Shown piece after piece: positions 27,081 through 35,563 of a DNA stretch of 41,674 nucleotides. The notes beneath the pieces are model-generated. The model did not search any database. It was not told the DNA's origin and worked only from the letters and a program-made list of their open reading frames with translations. This DNA comes from Spirochaetales bacterium (GTDB taxonomy: Bacteria; Spirochaetota; GWE2-31-10): positions 1-41,674 of the forward strand of contig JAGANG010000054.1 in assembly GCA_017624275.1 (NCBI GenBank). The letters run 5' to 3'. The first letter of the stretch is position 1, and every line of letters begins with the position of its first letter. Both the position numbers and the translations under genes were made by a program.

Positions 27081-27608
27081 TTAATCTTCAAAAATTTTTC
27101 CGCCGGAATAAAAAGCTCGTTTCCAATATTTTGCACTTAAATCTGAAATTACTACACGCCTGTTATTACCGAAAGATTGTGCGTGTATAAAATAATTGTT
27201 TCCCAAATAAACACCGACATGAGAAACATTAATAGTTCCGTCAGTCGCAAAGAAAACCGCATCACCGGGTTTTAGTTGGTATTTTAAAACTCGTTCAAAT
27301 TTACGATGCATAGCAGCAGATGTTCTTGGCAAAGGTTTGCCGGTAGTTTCCAGTGAAACAGTATAAAGCAACCCGGAACAATCAATTCCTTTTTTATTTA
27401 TACCGCCGTAAACATATGGAACTCCCAAATAATTACGCAATCCCTGTACAAATTTTTCTCTGTCGTTTGTCGGTTGTTTGCTTGTTCCGAACAACTCGGA
27501 AAGTTCTGCCTCGGAAAAATTTGTTGTTCCCCAGAAATTATCGGTTACGTTTGAATTTGCAAAAGAAAATGTAGTTATCATTAAAAAAGCAATTATGAAG
27601 ATTCTCAT
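27081..27608 (-). CDS. NlpC/P60 family cell-wall hydrolase
   Basis: The protein has 175 residues: an 18-residue signal peptide (I-F-I-I-A-F-L-M-I-T-T-F-S-F-A), then an NlpC/P60 cysteine peptidase domain from ~48. The triad is visible: C77 in G-I-D-C-S-G-L, H130 in V-S-H-V-G-V-Y-L and H142 in F-I-H-A-Q-S. G-V-P-Y-V-Y-G-G precedes the Cys as usual. Such enzymes cut D-Glu-diamino acid bonds in peptidoglycan peptides in the periplasm. No SH3 or LysM targeting domain is present, so it is a minimal form. It heads an operon with the two small EamA proteins. Confidence 0.9.
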   Translation of the reverse strand: MRIFIIAFLMITTFSFANSNVTDNFWGTTNFSEAELSELFGTSKQPTNDREKFVQGLRNYLGVPYVYGGINKKGIDCSGLLYTVSLETTGKPLPRTSAAMHRKFERVLKYQLKPGDAVFFATDGTINVSHVGVYLGNNYFIHAQSFGNNRRVVISDLSAKYWKRAFYSGGKIFED

Positions 27609-27892
27609 ATTTATCTCCTTTAAATCGTCGCATTATACATAATTTGGAAGCTTTTAGAAAAAACATTAGGTATATCGATTACTTTTGTAAGAAATTTAGG
27701 CTGCATAATTTTTTAATAATTTGATTACAAATGAATATTTGTATTGGATTAGGCAGAATTAAAATAGGTATAACGATTGCTAATTGCTCATTTAATAATG
27801 AGATAAAGATTAATTTAAAAGTAATGAAGAATTATAAAATTAAAGTTTAAAAGTTTAGATACTGATATTTAGAAAGTTAAAGTGAGGAAATT
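27609..27892. other. Intergenic region with near-identical 17-bp direct repeats
   Basis: This 284-bp AT-rich gap separates divergent NlpC/P60 and OmpA-type genes. TAGGTATATCGATTACT (27667-27683) and TAGGTATAACGATTGCT (27765-27781) match at 15 of 17 positions, 98 bp apart. A small hairpin CTCATT-TAAT-AATGAG lies near 27788-27803. The repeats could be regulator sites for either gene. No ORF is seen. Confidence 0.45.
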
Positions 27893-29266
27893 ATGAGAAA
27901 ATTAGCAATATTGTTATCTTTTCTTTTTATTTATAATCTTATTTTTGCAACAGATTCTGTATCGTCGGATGTTACAGATGATACCGTTGTACAAAATGAG
28001 TTTTCTACGGAAAAAAAGAAAGCTCCGAAAGATCCTGTAGTGCAATTCAGAATGTTTGCAGACTTTAATGTTTCGCCTTTTTATTGGGAAATATCAAAAA
28101 ATCTCGGTGGATTCGGAATGAACGGTAGTCTTATGCTTGGTGCTGTATGGCAGCAAAAAACTTTCGGACTGCAAGCTGATATAAACTACAACTCTTTTGC
28201 CTCACTTGAAGATTCAGATTCAGAAAAAGTTGACGGAGCATATTGTATGTTTCGTTTTACGGCAACATCGTATATTCCGTTGACAAAATGGATGGATATA
28301 AAAGTAAGTGCCGGAGGAGCGTTTATGTCTACGGCATTTATTTATCAAACAATTCGTAACATTCAACAACTCTATGCCGGTCCGTCTCTCGGATTTGATA
28401 TGTTTTTACGTATTCCGTCATTTTATTATGCAGAATTACAGCTTATCAATCGATTTGATTTGATGATTGCAGAAGATCAAAATGTTTATCCGTATTATTA
28501 CAGCGGAGCAAGAATCAATTTTTTTCCTTATGTTAAATGGATTAAACTCTATGCCGAAGTCGGCGTAATGCCGTGGTTTTATAAAGATGAGCAGGTAAAA
28601 GTAGAAACTGCGATGTTTACGTGGTCTGTGGGAGTTTCTTTTGATGCGACAATGCCGTCATCGTTCAAAATTAAACCGGATAAAAAGCCTAAAGCTAAAA
28701 TTGTAAAAGGATTTACTCCAACCACGTCTTCGTTGCCGGAAATATTAAGAATTAAGGAAAAGCCGGAAGCTTGGATTGAAGATTGCAGTATTGCGGAAAT
28801 GGTGGCATTACCGGAAACAAAAGAATTGCCGCCGCTTCCTAAAATGGATAAGAAAACACGGCTGCGTTATATTGAAATTATCGAAGAACTTGAAGAATAC
28901 TACGGAGATGCGAGAGTTCTGTCGTTCCGTAATGTATTGTTCAAACCGAATACTTCAGAGCTTGTTAATGAAAAGCAAGAGAAAATTTTACAAGAAGTAG
29001 CTCAGTTGTTGTTACAATATGACAATATTTTTATCAATATTTGCGGTTACACAAATGATACCGGTGAAGATGAGTTGGAAAAAATACTTTCAGAAGAACG
29101 TGCAGAGTTTGTAGTAAAATACATGGAAGAACAAGGAATTCCAATGGATAAAATGACACTGGCAGGACGTGGAAGTGCCGGGCTTAAAACTAAAGCGATT
29201 GATGATATTAATCGTCGTGTAGAATTAAGAGTTTTGATGAAAATTGAAGAAGAGGATTATGAGTAA
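27893..29266 (+). CDS. OmpA-family outer-membrane/peptidoglycan-binding protein
   Basis: The protein has 457 residues. A signal peptide (K-L-A-I-L-L-S-F-L-F-I-Y-N-L-I-F-A) is followed by a beta-barrel-like region to ~265 rich in aromatic alternating strands, a proline/lysine linker, and a C-terminal OmpA domain (~340-457). The latter includes F-K-P-N-T-S-E-L, I-C-G-Y-T-N-D-T-G, L-S-E-E-R-A-E-F-V and G-R-G-S-A-G, with N-R-R-V-E-L-R at the end: the peptidoglycan-binding Asp and Arg of the family are present. It should tie the outer membrane to the cell wall. The stop overlaps the next start by 8 bp. Confidence 0.88.
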   Translation: MRKLAILLSFLFIYNLIFATDSVSSDVTDDTVVQNEFSTEKKKAPKDPVVQFRMFADFNVSPFYWEISKNLGGFGMNGSLMLGAVWQQKTFGLQADINYNSFASLEDSDSEKVDGAYCMFRFTATSYIPLTKWMDIKVSAGGAFMSTAFIYQTIRNIQQLYAGPSLGFDMFLRIPSFYYAELQLINRFDLMIAEDQNVYPYYYSGARINFFPYVKWIKLYAEVGVMPWFYKDEQVKVETAMFTWSVGVSFDATMPSSFKIKPDKKPKAKIVKGFTPTTSSLPEILRIKEKPEAWIEDCSIAEMVALPETKELPPLPKMDKKTRLRYIEIIEELEEYYGDARVLSFRNVLFKPNTSELVNEKQEKILQEVAQLLLQYDNIFINICGYTNDTGEDELEKILSEERAEFVVKYMEEQGIPMDKMTLAGRGSAGLKTKAIDDINRRVELRVLMKIEEEDYE

Positions 29267-30314
29267 TTCTCTTTTGAATGAAAATAAAACTCGTAATGCG
29301 GCGGTAGATTTACTGAAAGTAGCTGCGTTGTTTTTGATGATTTTTGATCATGCATATATTTTATTGTTAAAACAACCGGCTCCGTCGTTTTTACGCTTTT
29401 TCTATGAAATAGTGCCGCTTAGCCCGGCATTATTTTTATTTTTGTCCGGGTATTCGTCGGCAATTTCCAAAGCTTATCTAAAAAGAAAAAAACGGTTGCT
29501 GTCTGCGGCAGTGTATTTTGCTGTAAGTAATATTTTTTTTATAGTAGAACACGGTTTTCAATTTCCACATTTTCCGATGGCTACGGGAATTTTGAGTACG
29601 ATAGCATTGCTGGTGATTTTCACGGTTATAATGGGGCTTTTACCGGAAAGAATACGTTTTTTTCTGTCATTTACGTTATTCGTAATTTTTACAATTGTTT
29701 TTGTCATTTTAAGAATTAATAAATTGAAAATTTTTCCGCTTACATACGGATATGAACCTTTATTTCCTACATTTTTATTCGGGATAATAGGTTTTTCATT
29801 TGGATTGGGAAAAAATCAAAGTCAGACAAAAATATTTTTCCTTACTTTTATAGGCGGAGTTTTTGGAGTGGTGACCCGTTTGTTCGGAATACAAAAACTT
29901 TTTGTAAGCGGCGGCTGTTACTTTACTTCTTATACATTCAAGTATTCTAATCTTGTACAGAATTTGTTAAGCGGTGATATAGACGGCAGATACAATGTAT
30001 CAATTTGGAATTTTGATATTTCTTGCTTCTTTTATGTATTATCCATAGTTGTTTTACTTGTGCTTGTGTCAGAAAGGATTCTCGAAAATAAAAAAATAGC
30101 CGGCGTTATAACACTGCCGGCAAAATATTTGTTTATTCATTATGTGCTGCATTTAGCTGTATTGACAGCCGTTTACGGTTTGCTTGCTGGCAAAACTTTT
30201 TCAGTGCCGGTCTTTTGCATTTTTATCAGTTTATTAATGATAACCGTATATCTTGTAAGTGTTTTGCTTGACAGACTTTACAAGAAAAACTACCAAGGCA
30301 TTTCACCGGTGTAG
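29259..30314 (+). CDS. Membrane acyltransferase-like protein
   Basis: The protein has 351 residues from ATG 29259, which overlaps the preceding stop (ATGAGTAA) and has AGAGG before it. About ten membrane segments. The start R-N-A-A-V-D-L-L-K-V-A-A-L-F-L-M-I-F-D-H-A resembles the first helix of acyltransferase-3 / DUF1624 (heparan-glucosaminide N-acetyltransferase-like) proteins, where R-x2-x-x-D-x-L and the helix-1 His contribute to acyl transfer; F-L-F-L-S-G-Y-S and F-I-H-Y-V-L-H are also in keeping. It probably modifies a cell-envelope sugar or lipid. Substrate unknown. The 3' end overlaps the converging rlmE gene by 25 bp. Confidence 0.7.
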   Translation: MSNSLLNENKTRNAAVDLLKVAALFLMIFDHAYILLLKQPAPSFLRFFYEIVPLSPALFLFLSGYSSAISKAYLKRKKRLLSAAVYFAVSNIFFIVEHGFQFPHFPMATGILSTIALLVIFTVIMGLLPERIRFFLSFTLFVIFTIVFVILRINKLKIFPLTYGYEPLFPTFLFGIIGFSFGLGKNQSQTKIFFLTFIGGVFGVVTRLFGIQKLFVSGGCYFTSYTFKYSNLVQNLLSGDIDGRYNVSIWNFDISCFFYVLSIVVLLVLVSERILENKKIAGVITLPAKYLFIHYVLHLAVLTAVYGLLAGKTFSVPVFCIFISLLMITVYLVSVLLDRLYKKNYQGISPV

Positions 30315-30949
30315 TTATCATCATTAAAAATATCGGCATCATTGCTTGGTTTTGGCGGCTGTCCTTTGTAATTTATACCGATTAAAAAAGTTTCAAAACT
30401 GTTTTTACGACAAGAATTTGGTTTAAACCATTTAACAGATTCAAAAGTTTCTTTTATCAGATTCGCGATTTCTCTTTCATCGCCGCCTTGGAAAATCTTA
30501 GCAATAAAAAAACCGCCGGCTTTTAAATGTCTGTATGCAAAGTTCAATGCTTCACGAACGAGTTCCGATGACTTGTAGCAATCCGTAAGGCGATCTCCGG
30601 AAGTATCCGGAGCCATATCGCTGATTACAGCATTGAAAGGCCCGTATTCTGCAATTTTAGATTGATTATCTTCACGCATGAAATTTCCATGCACAAGAAC
30701 AATATTATTTGCCGCACAGAGGATTTTCTTATAATCAATACCTACGACCAGCCCGGAATCACCTACAACTTGTGACACGTATTGACTCCACGATCCGGGA
30801 GCACAACCTAAATCGACCACTCGCATTCCTTTTTTAAACAAGTGCATTTTATTTTCGATTTCTTCAAGCTTATAAATACTTCTTGCGAAATATCCGGCAT
30901 CTTTTGCCTTTTTGGTATAAAAATCGGGTTTTTCATAAATATTTGACAT
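30290..30949 (-). CDS. rlmE: 23S rRNA 2'-O-methyltransferase RlmE (FtsJ)
   Basis: RlmE methylates the 2'-OH of U2552 of 23S rRNA in the late 50S particle, using SAM. The protein has 219 residues, normal length. The K-D-K-E tetrad is complete: K27 (Y-K-L-E-E), D111 (I-S-D-M-A-P-D), K151 (I-A-K-I-F-Q-G) and E186 (S-F-E-T-F). The SAM loop is V-D-L-G-C-A-P-G-S-W at 45-54. Cytosolic. AGGAG precedes the ATG. It lies 45 bp after the beta-barrel-like gene in the same direction and overlaps the acyltransferase-like gene tail to tail. Confidence 0.95.
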   Translation of the reverse strand: MSNIYEKPDFYTKKAKDAGYFARSIYKLEEIENKMHLFKKGMRVVDLGCAPGSWSQYVSQVVGDSGLVVGIDYKKILCAANNIVLVHGNFMREDNQSKIAEYGPFNAVISDMAPDTSGDRLTDCYKSSELVREALNFAYRHLKAGGFFIAKIFQGGDEREIANLIKETFESVKWFKPNSCRKNSFETFLIGINYKGQPPKPSNDADIFNDDNYTGEMPW

Positions 30950-30994
30950 GGAAATCTCCTATGCGACTTTTAATACACTAATCATTGGGAAAAA

Positions 30995-31690
30995 TCAATC
31001 ATCGGAATCTTCCCATTCCCAAAGTTCTTTTTCCAGAGGTAAATCAGGATCGGTAATTTTAAACTGCCTAAGATTAATTTTTAATTGGTAAGTATATTTT
31101 ATCGAATGAAAAAATGCCGGTTTTTCATCATAAACAGACGTATCTTTCAATAGAAATGTTAGTTTGCAATGATGTTCCAGCGGAATATTCTTTTTATGTT
31201 TGAAAATTCCTGTAGCTTGAAAGCTTTGCTGAAAATTACCGCTGTACTCATAAAATCTTGTGGTACCGGATAATCCGACTCGGAATTGCCTTATTCGATA
31301 ATAAAAACCGCTGCTTCCCGAAATCCGGAAAGTTTCGTCAGTAGCAAGAAAAACTGGATTAACATTTGCAAACAGAGTAAAATTACCGACATTCCATTTT
31401 GCCCGTAGATACCACCCGGGATTTACTTTACGCAAATAATTTATATCTGCGTAGGTATTAAATCTGTTGATTAACTGTAAATCGCATCGAGTAAGCAGTT
31501 GGGTATACCGAAATTTAAATGCGGCAGAAACAAAAAATGTTTCATTAAAAGATTTTACATCCGGATTTTCAGTATCATTAAAATATAAATTACCTGAAGT
31601 TCCGGTCGAAATAATAGGAAGCCACGTTTTATCAGTGGCATTAAGCAGTGTGACTGCGGCATAAAAAATAATAATAAGTAAATGTTTCAT
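30995..31690 (-). CDS. Hypothetical outer-membrane beta-barrel-like protein
   Basis: The protein has 231 residues. A signal peptide (K-H-L-L-I-I-I-F-Y-A-A-V-T-L-L-N-A) is followed by alternating amphipathic strands, e.g. L-Q-L-I-N-R-F-N-T-Y, F-T-L-F-A-N-V-N-P-V-F, F-R-V-G-L-S-G-T-T-R-F-Y. The end is acidic (W-E-W-E-D-S-D-D) without the terminal aromatic of classical porins. A small barrel or periplasmic beta protein is likely. The phrase L-Q-L-I-N-R-F also occurs in the OmpA-type protein at 27893, so the two barrels may be distantly related. No family recognised. Confidence 0.6.
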   Translation of the reverse strand: MKHLLIIIFYAAVTLLNATDKTWLPIISTGTSGNLYFNDTENPDVKSFNETFFVSAAFKFRYTQLLTRCDLQLINRFNTYADINYLRKVNPGWYLRAKWNVGNFTLFANVNPVFLATDETFRISGSSGFYYRIRQFRVGLSGTTRFYEYSGNFQQSFQATGIFKHKKNIPLEHHCKLTFLLKDTSVYDEKPAFFHSIKYTYQLKINLRQFKITDPDLPLEKELWEWEDSDD

Positions 31691-31752
31691 ACTAATTATA
31701 AAGACTTTTTTTTCTTTTTTATTGCAAAATTTGGCAAAAAAAATAAAAAAAA

Positions 31753-31780
31753 TTGAGTTTTGTTAAATAACAGGTATTAT
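31753..31780 (+). promoter_or_regulatory. Promoter of the Imm49-like gene
   Basis: TTGAGT (31753-31758), a 16-bp spacer and TATTAT (31775-31780). A GGAGGGG ribosome site (31794-31800) follows close to the ATG. Confidence 0.4.
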
Positions 31781-31803
31781 CATGGAGAAAAACGGAGGGG
31801 AAA

Positions 31804-32676
31804 ATGCAAGAAATTATGCGACATACTATAGACAGAAGGGTAATCAGAGAATGGAATCTTATCCGAAAAGATAGACTTACAAAACTTGAAGAAAAATATG
31901 AATGGGATGTAAAAAATATAGATTTATATGCTAAGACAGCGTTGGAAGTAGCGATTTATTCGGCTGTTTTAGATGATGAAAATGCTTGCATAAAATACTT
32001 GCAGCGATCAAAACAGGCATATATGGCATATTTGGAATTAATGGCATTTGATAGGGTAGTTACTCTTGAATTTGATAATAATATTTCATATTCATTTGCA
32101 CCTATTTTTAATCAAAAAGGAATAAAAGCCAGTTTATGGTTACGTTTGTATTATTTGGGGATAATTTTACGTGATAAAGCTGTAGGTAAATTTTTACTGA
32201 CAATTCCTATGCGTAAGTTTGTTTATCCGCCGACAGAAGAGATTTCAATATTACTGAAAAACTATATTTCTTTTTCTTATTCATTTTTGGAAAAACCGGA
32301 TTTATCAAAACTCGAAGCTTGTTATAAGATTACAGATGAAAACAAAACAATTTCATCTTATAAAATTACGCCGGAAAATATTCCGTACTTGAGTTTGTTT
32401 ATGATGAATCACGAACTTTTGGCATTGAAAAGTATTTTAGAAAATGACGTTGATTCATTTAATGATGCGTTAGAAAAATCATTAAAAGATCATAGAGCGT
32501 TTTGGTCACAAAAGCGTATTTTGCGTGCAGGCGGAGATCCGGTTTGTATGGATTCCAACGGATTTGTTTCATTACCGCTTACGGCGATTTGTGCGATAGC
32601 TTATGACAAAAATTTTCCTATAGACCACGACTGTGCGTACATTCCTGAATTCCTTATAACCGGAGAAGATTTGTAA
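31804..32676 (+). CDS. Imm49-like immunity protein
   Basis: The protein has 290 residues, is helical and cytosolic, with no signal peptide. The order of features in the C-terminal half, F-N-D-A-L-E-K-S-L-K-D-H-R-A-F-W, then G-F-V-S-L-P-L-T-A-I-C-A-I-A-Y-D, then Y-I-P-E-F-L-I, is that of the Imm49 family, immunity proteins of polymorphic toxin systems. The N-terminal half also shows the family's A-x2-x-A-I-Y-x-A and L-Q-R-S-K-Q-A-Y helices. No toxin gene is adjacent, so it is an orphan: protection against toxins of rivals, or a distant partner. It has its own promoter and a terminator shared with the converging gene. The family call is from memory of the pattern. Confidence 0.6.
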   Translation: MQEIMRHTIDRRVIREWNLIRKDRLTKLEEKYEWDVKNIDLYAKTALEVAIYSAVLDDENACIKYLQRSKQAYMAYLELMAFDRVVTLEFDNNISYSFAPIFNQKGIKASLWLRLYYLGIILRDKAVGKFLLTIPMRKFVYPPTEEISILLKNYISFSYSFLEKPDLSKLEACYKITDENKTISSYKITPENIPYLSLFMMNHELLALKSILENDVDSFNDALEKSLKDHRAFWSQKRILRAGGDPVCMDSNGFVSLPLTAICAIAYDKNFPIDHDCAYIPEFLITGEDL

Positions 32677-32679
32677 TTT

Positions 32680-32728
32680 AAAAAAAAGTGTACCCAAAAA
32701 AATTAAGTTTCGGGATACACTTTTTTTA
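32680..32728. terminator. Bidirectional terminator
   Basis: AGTGTACCC (32687-32695) and GGGATACACT (32712-32721), with one bulge, are flanked by an A8 run on the left and a T7-8 run on the right. It can therefore end both the Imm49-like gene and the converging SUMF1-type gene. The stem is nearly the same as that after mnmG. Confidence 0.88.
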
Positions 32729-32731
32729 TCC

Positions 32732-33577
32732 TTATTTATTATGTGCCTGTCTGACAAGTCGGATTCCGTAATGTGTGCTGCGGTGTCCCGGCGATCTAAA
32801 ATTACGTGTGGTTATGGTAGAACGTTTTATTTTTACATGCCAGCTTCCGCCGCGGCGGATTTTTTCTGTACCGTAAGGAATTCCGCGTGGATTATTCAAT
32901 TTCTTTTTGTCGTATGATCCGTACCAATCCCAACACCATTCCCATACATTGCCGGTCATATCGTAAATTCCTAAGGCATTAGGCTTTTTCAGTCCGACAT
33001 CACGTGGTCCGTGATCCGGAGAGCTTTCATCTCCGGCATTGTTCAAAAACCATGCTACTTCATTTATATTATTACTTCCGCTGAAAATCGTATTGCTTTT
33101 TTTATTACCGCCGCCGGCAGCATATTCCCATTCAGCCTCGGTAGGAAGCCGATAACCGTTTGCATTCCAGTCACATGTTACAGTCCAGCGATATTTATCT
33201 TTACGGCTTAAATTCATTTCGTCTTTTGTATCACGGTCAATTTTATAGCAAGGCTCCATATTTTTCATTTTACTGTAAGCATTACAAAATTCTATAGCAT
33301 CATACCAATTGACTTTTTCTACCGGATGATTTTCTCCTACAAAATAGCTTGGATTATTTCCCATTACGGCTTGCCATTCTTTCTGTGTTATTTCGTATTT
33401 GCTTATATAAAAACTGTCTACGCAAACACGATGTTGCGGTTTTTCATCAGCCCTGCCGTTTTCGTTTCCCATTAAAAAATTACCGCCTTTTACGAATATC
33501 ATTTCGATATCCGGCATATCGGCGTAAAGTCTTGTTACAGACAAACTTATAAATAACAAAAATATTTTTTTTATCAT
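32732..33577 (-). CDS. Exported SUMF1/FGE-fold protein
   Basis: The protein has 281 residues: signal peptide (I-F-L-L-F-I-S-L-S-V-T-R-L-Y-A), then a complete formylglycine-generating-enzyme-sulfatase domain. F-V-K-G-G-N-F-L-M-G opens it, followed by Y-E-I-T-Q-K-E-W-Q-A-V-M-G, H-P-V-E-K-V-N-W-Y-D-A, R-L-P-T-E-A-E-W-E-Y-A-A and D-M-T-G-N-V-W-E-W-C-W-D-W; R-R-G-G-S-W and G-I-R-L-V close it. After G-G-S-W the active-site Cys pair of true formylglycine enzymes is missing (H-V-K-I-K-R-S-T), so it should not make formylglycine. Many such paralogues bind ligands or act as ergothioneine-type or structural proteins. Periplasmic; role unknown. Confidence 0.85.
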   Translation of the reverse strand: MIKKIFLLFISLSVTRLYADMPDIEMIFVKGGNFLMGNENGRADEKPQHRVCVDSFYISKYEITQKEWQAVMGNNPSYFVGENHPVEKVNWYDAIEFCNAYSKMKNMEPCYKIDRDTKDEMNLSRKDKYRWTVTCDWNANGYRLPTEAEWEYAAGGGNKKSNTIFSGSNNINEVAWFLNNAGDESSPDHGPRDVGLKKPNALGIYDMTGNVWEWCWDWYGSYDKKKLNNPRGIPYGTEKIRRGGSWHVKIKRSTITTRNFRSPGHRSTHYGIRLVRQAHNK

Positions 33578-33721
33578 TAAAACCCTTTTTATTTAAAATG
33601 TTTTCATTTGATGTATCGGCTGTTATTAACAGTTTTCGCACTAACATGACAAGAGATTTTAATTTTTATTAAATTCAATGCCGAAAATCTTTTTTGAATT
33701 TATAAAAAATAATGGAAAATT

Positions 33722-35563
33722 ATGACTGAATTAATATCTTTATCGCTTCAAAATATTGAATATCGCTTATTAAAAAAAATATTTCTTAAAAATCCTCCGT
33801 CAATTTCGGCTGCAATCCCTTTATTGCTGGTTCCTTTGGCGATAGAATTTTTATTTGTAATAATTTGCAGTTTGTTTCTGGGAAGATTTTGGGTAGCGTT
33901 ACCGGTGACTTTAGTTTATTTGACAATTCCATGCGTTTTTTTACGACATCGCATAAAATTGGCAATGCGACCGGAAATTCGTGATGAAATTTCCGGAAGA
34001 ATGAAAAACTTAGGAAAAATGCAAGACGTTTTTCGAGATTCGTTTGCTCGTATTTCATTTCAGCTAAACTTCTGTTTTCAAATTTCTTTACTTATTATTT
34101 TGCCAGTTGCAGTTACTACACTTACGGTTCTGTCATTGAAATCAATATTGGCATTATTTTTAGAATATTTAGTAATTTTCAGTGGCTGTTTTGCGGCAGT
34201 ATACTTTTTAATTTTTAGAAAATTACCGCAACCGGAGCTTTTAGATTTAAAGAATTTTAAAGAAAACAATGCAGTGGATTTACCGTTGTTATCGTTTTTA
34301 ACATTGCCGTTCTCAGCAATATTGCTTGTAATTTTATTGGCATGTAAAGTTCCGATTTTTTTATCATTAATAATTTTACTTGTGTTAAGTGCAATATTTG
34401 TTATCGGCGTGCATTTTTTACTTCGTTATTTCGGGCTTTACAGTAAAACCAGAAGACGAGTATTTTTTTATAAAGTTCAAGCTAAGGCGATTGATATTCA
34501 AGAAGAACTTTCAGTATTGGAAGTGTTTTTAAAATTTTATCGTGAATATGCAATGCCGATAAATGTGTTTTTAATTTCATTTATTGTATTAGAAATTTTT
34601 GGAAAAGCATTTCTTAAAAATCAACCGAATATTTTATTTTTAGTACAAATGCTGACTTTAGTTGCGTCTTATCCGATTTTTTCACATTTCAGACGTTATG
34701 ATAATAAAAGTAAGCGTCAATTTATTTGTGCCGTTTCCGTAGATTTGTTGGCTATTATTTTATTTATTATTTCGCCTTTGCGATTTACTCCGTTGTGTGA
34801 AAGTTTGCCTCAATTGATAAAAGATGTAATTACTCCCATAACCGGGCTTGTAGATAAAATTTTAATTTCTGCTGATAATTTAAAAAGTTTCACTTCATAT
34901 TGGAAAATACTTTTGCCGATTCCGGGATTTCTCGTTGCTTATTTTTTGAGTTTTATCGGATTGCAATTTTTGCATTTGTTGGAAAAAATATCGTTTAAAA
35001 CATTAAAAAAAGAACTTTCCGATGAACTTCCGGTAATTTTATTCAGCAGTAATCTTTCGTTATATCCGGTTTTGTTTTATGCAATTGCTTCTTTTGCCGG
35101 ATTGTTGCTTTTGTATATTGAGATTCCTTTTATAAGCAACTTGCTTTTTACCTTGATTGGTACGTTGCAAGTAGAAGAGGTTTTTAAAATTACGTTGTTT
35201 ACTTTGGAGAATATTACAAAATTTTTTAAGGCAATAATAATTTTGTGGACTTTATGGTGTGCGTTACAAGTTTTATTACGTTTTAATTTGGCAATGTTCA
35301 GTCATTTTATATTGTTGCAAAATGAAGTTATATTTATTCGTAACAACTTGATTCATCGTGAATCATTCAGAATCCCGTTGTCCAAAATAGATCAAGTTTA
35401 TTCACAACAAAATGCGATTGAACGATTCCTTGATATCGGTTCGGTTTCGCTTAAAACCAGAGAAAACAGTAATTCTGTTGTAATTCCGGGAGTAATAGCT
35501 GTTTCCGAAAAAAATAGAATGTTAATGGATAAGATAAAAATTGATTTACAAAAGACTAAATAA
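33722..35563 (+). CDS. Polytopic membrane protein with C-terminal PH-like domain
   Basis: The protein has 613 residues and about ten to twelve membrane segments grouped in three blocks (about 25-80, 115-235, 280-500). The last ~75 residues (N-E-V-I-F-I-R-N-N-L-I-H-R-E-S-F-R-I-P-L-S-K-I-D-Q-V written in pieces) follow the bacterial PH domain (bPH_2/YdbS) pattern: a beta hairpin, a conserved I-P-L-x-K-I-D-x-V turn and a closing helix. It should face the cytosol. No transporter signature is seen. Weak ribosome site; ATG at 33722. The next gene overlaps by 23 bp. Function unknown; envelope biogenesis is a guess from the neighbour. Confidence 0.6.
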   Translation: MTELISLSLQNIEYRLLKKIFLKNPPSISAAIPLLLVPLAIEFLFVIICSLFLGRFWVALPVTLVYLTIPCVFLRHRIKLAMRPEIRDEISGRMKNLGKMQDVFRDSFARISFQLNFCFQISLLIILPVAVTTLTVLSLKSILALFLEYLVIFSGCFAAVYFLIFRKLPQPELLDLKNFKENNAVDLPLLSFLTLPFSAILLVILLACKVPIFLSLIILLVLSAIFVIGVHFLLRYFGLYSKTRRRVFFYKVQAKAIDIQEELSVLEVFLKFYREYAMPINVFLISFIVLEIFGKAFLKNQPNILFLVQMLTLVASYPIFSHFRRYDNKSKRQFICAVSVDLLAIILFIISPLRFTPLCESLPQLIKDVITPITGLVDKILISADNLKSFTSYWKILLPIPGFLVAYFLSFIGLQFLHLLEKISFKTLKKELSDELPVILFSSNLSLYPVLFYAIASFAGLLLLYIEIPFISNLLFTLIGTLQVEEVFKITLFTLENITKFFKAIIILWTLWCALQVLLRFNLAMFSHFILLQNEVIFIRNNLIHRESFRIPLSKIDQVYSQQNAIERFLDIGSVSLKTRENSNSVVIPGVIAVSEKNRMLMDKIKIDLQKTK

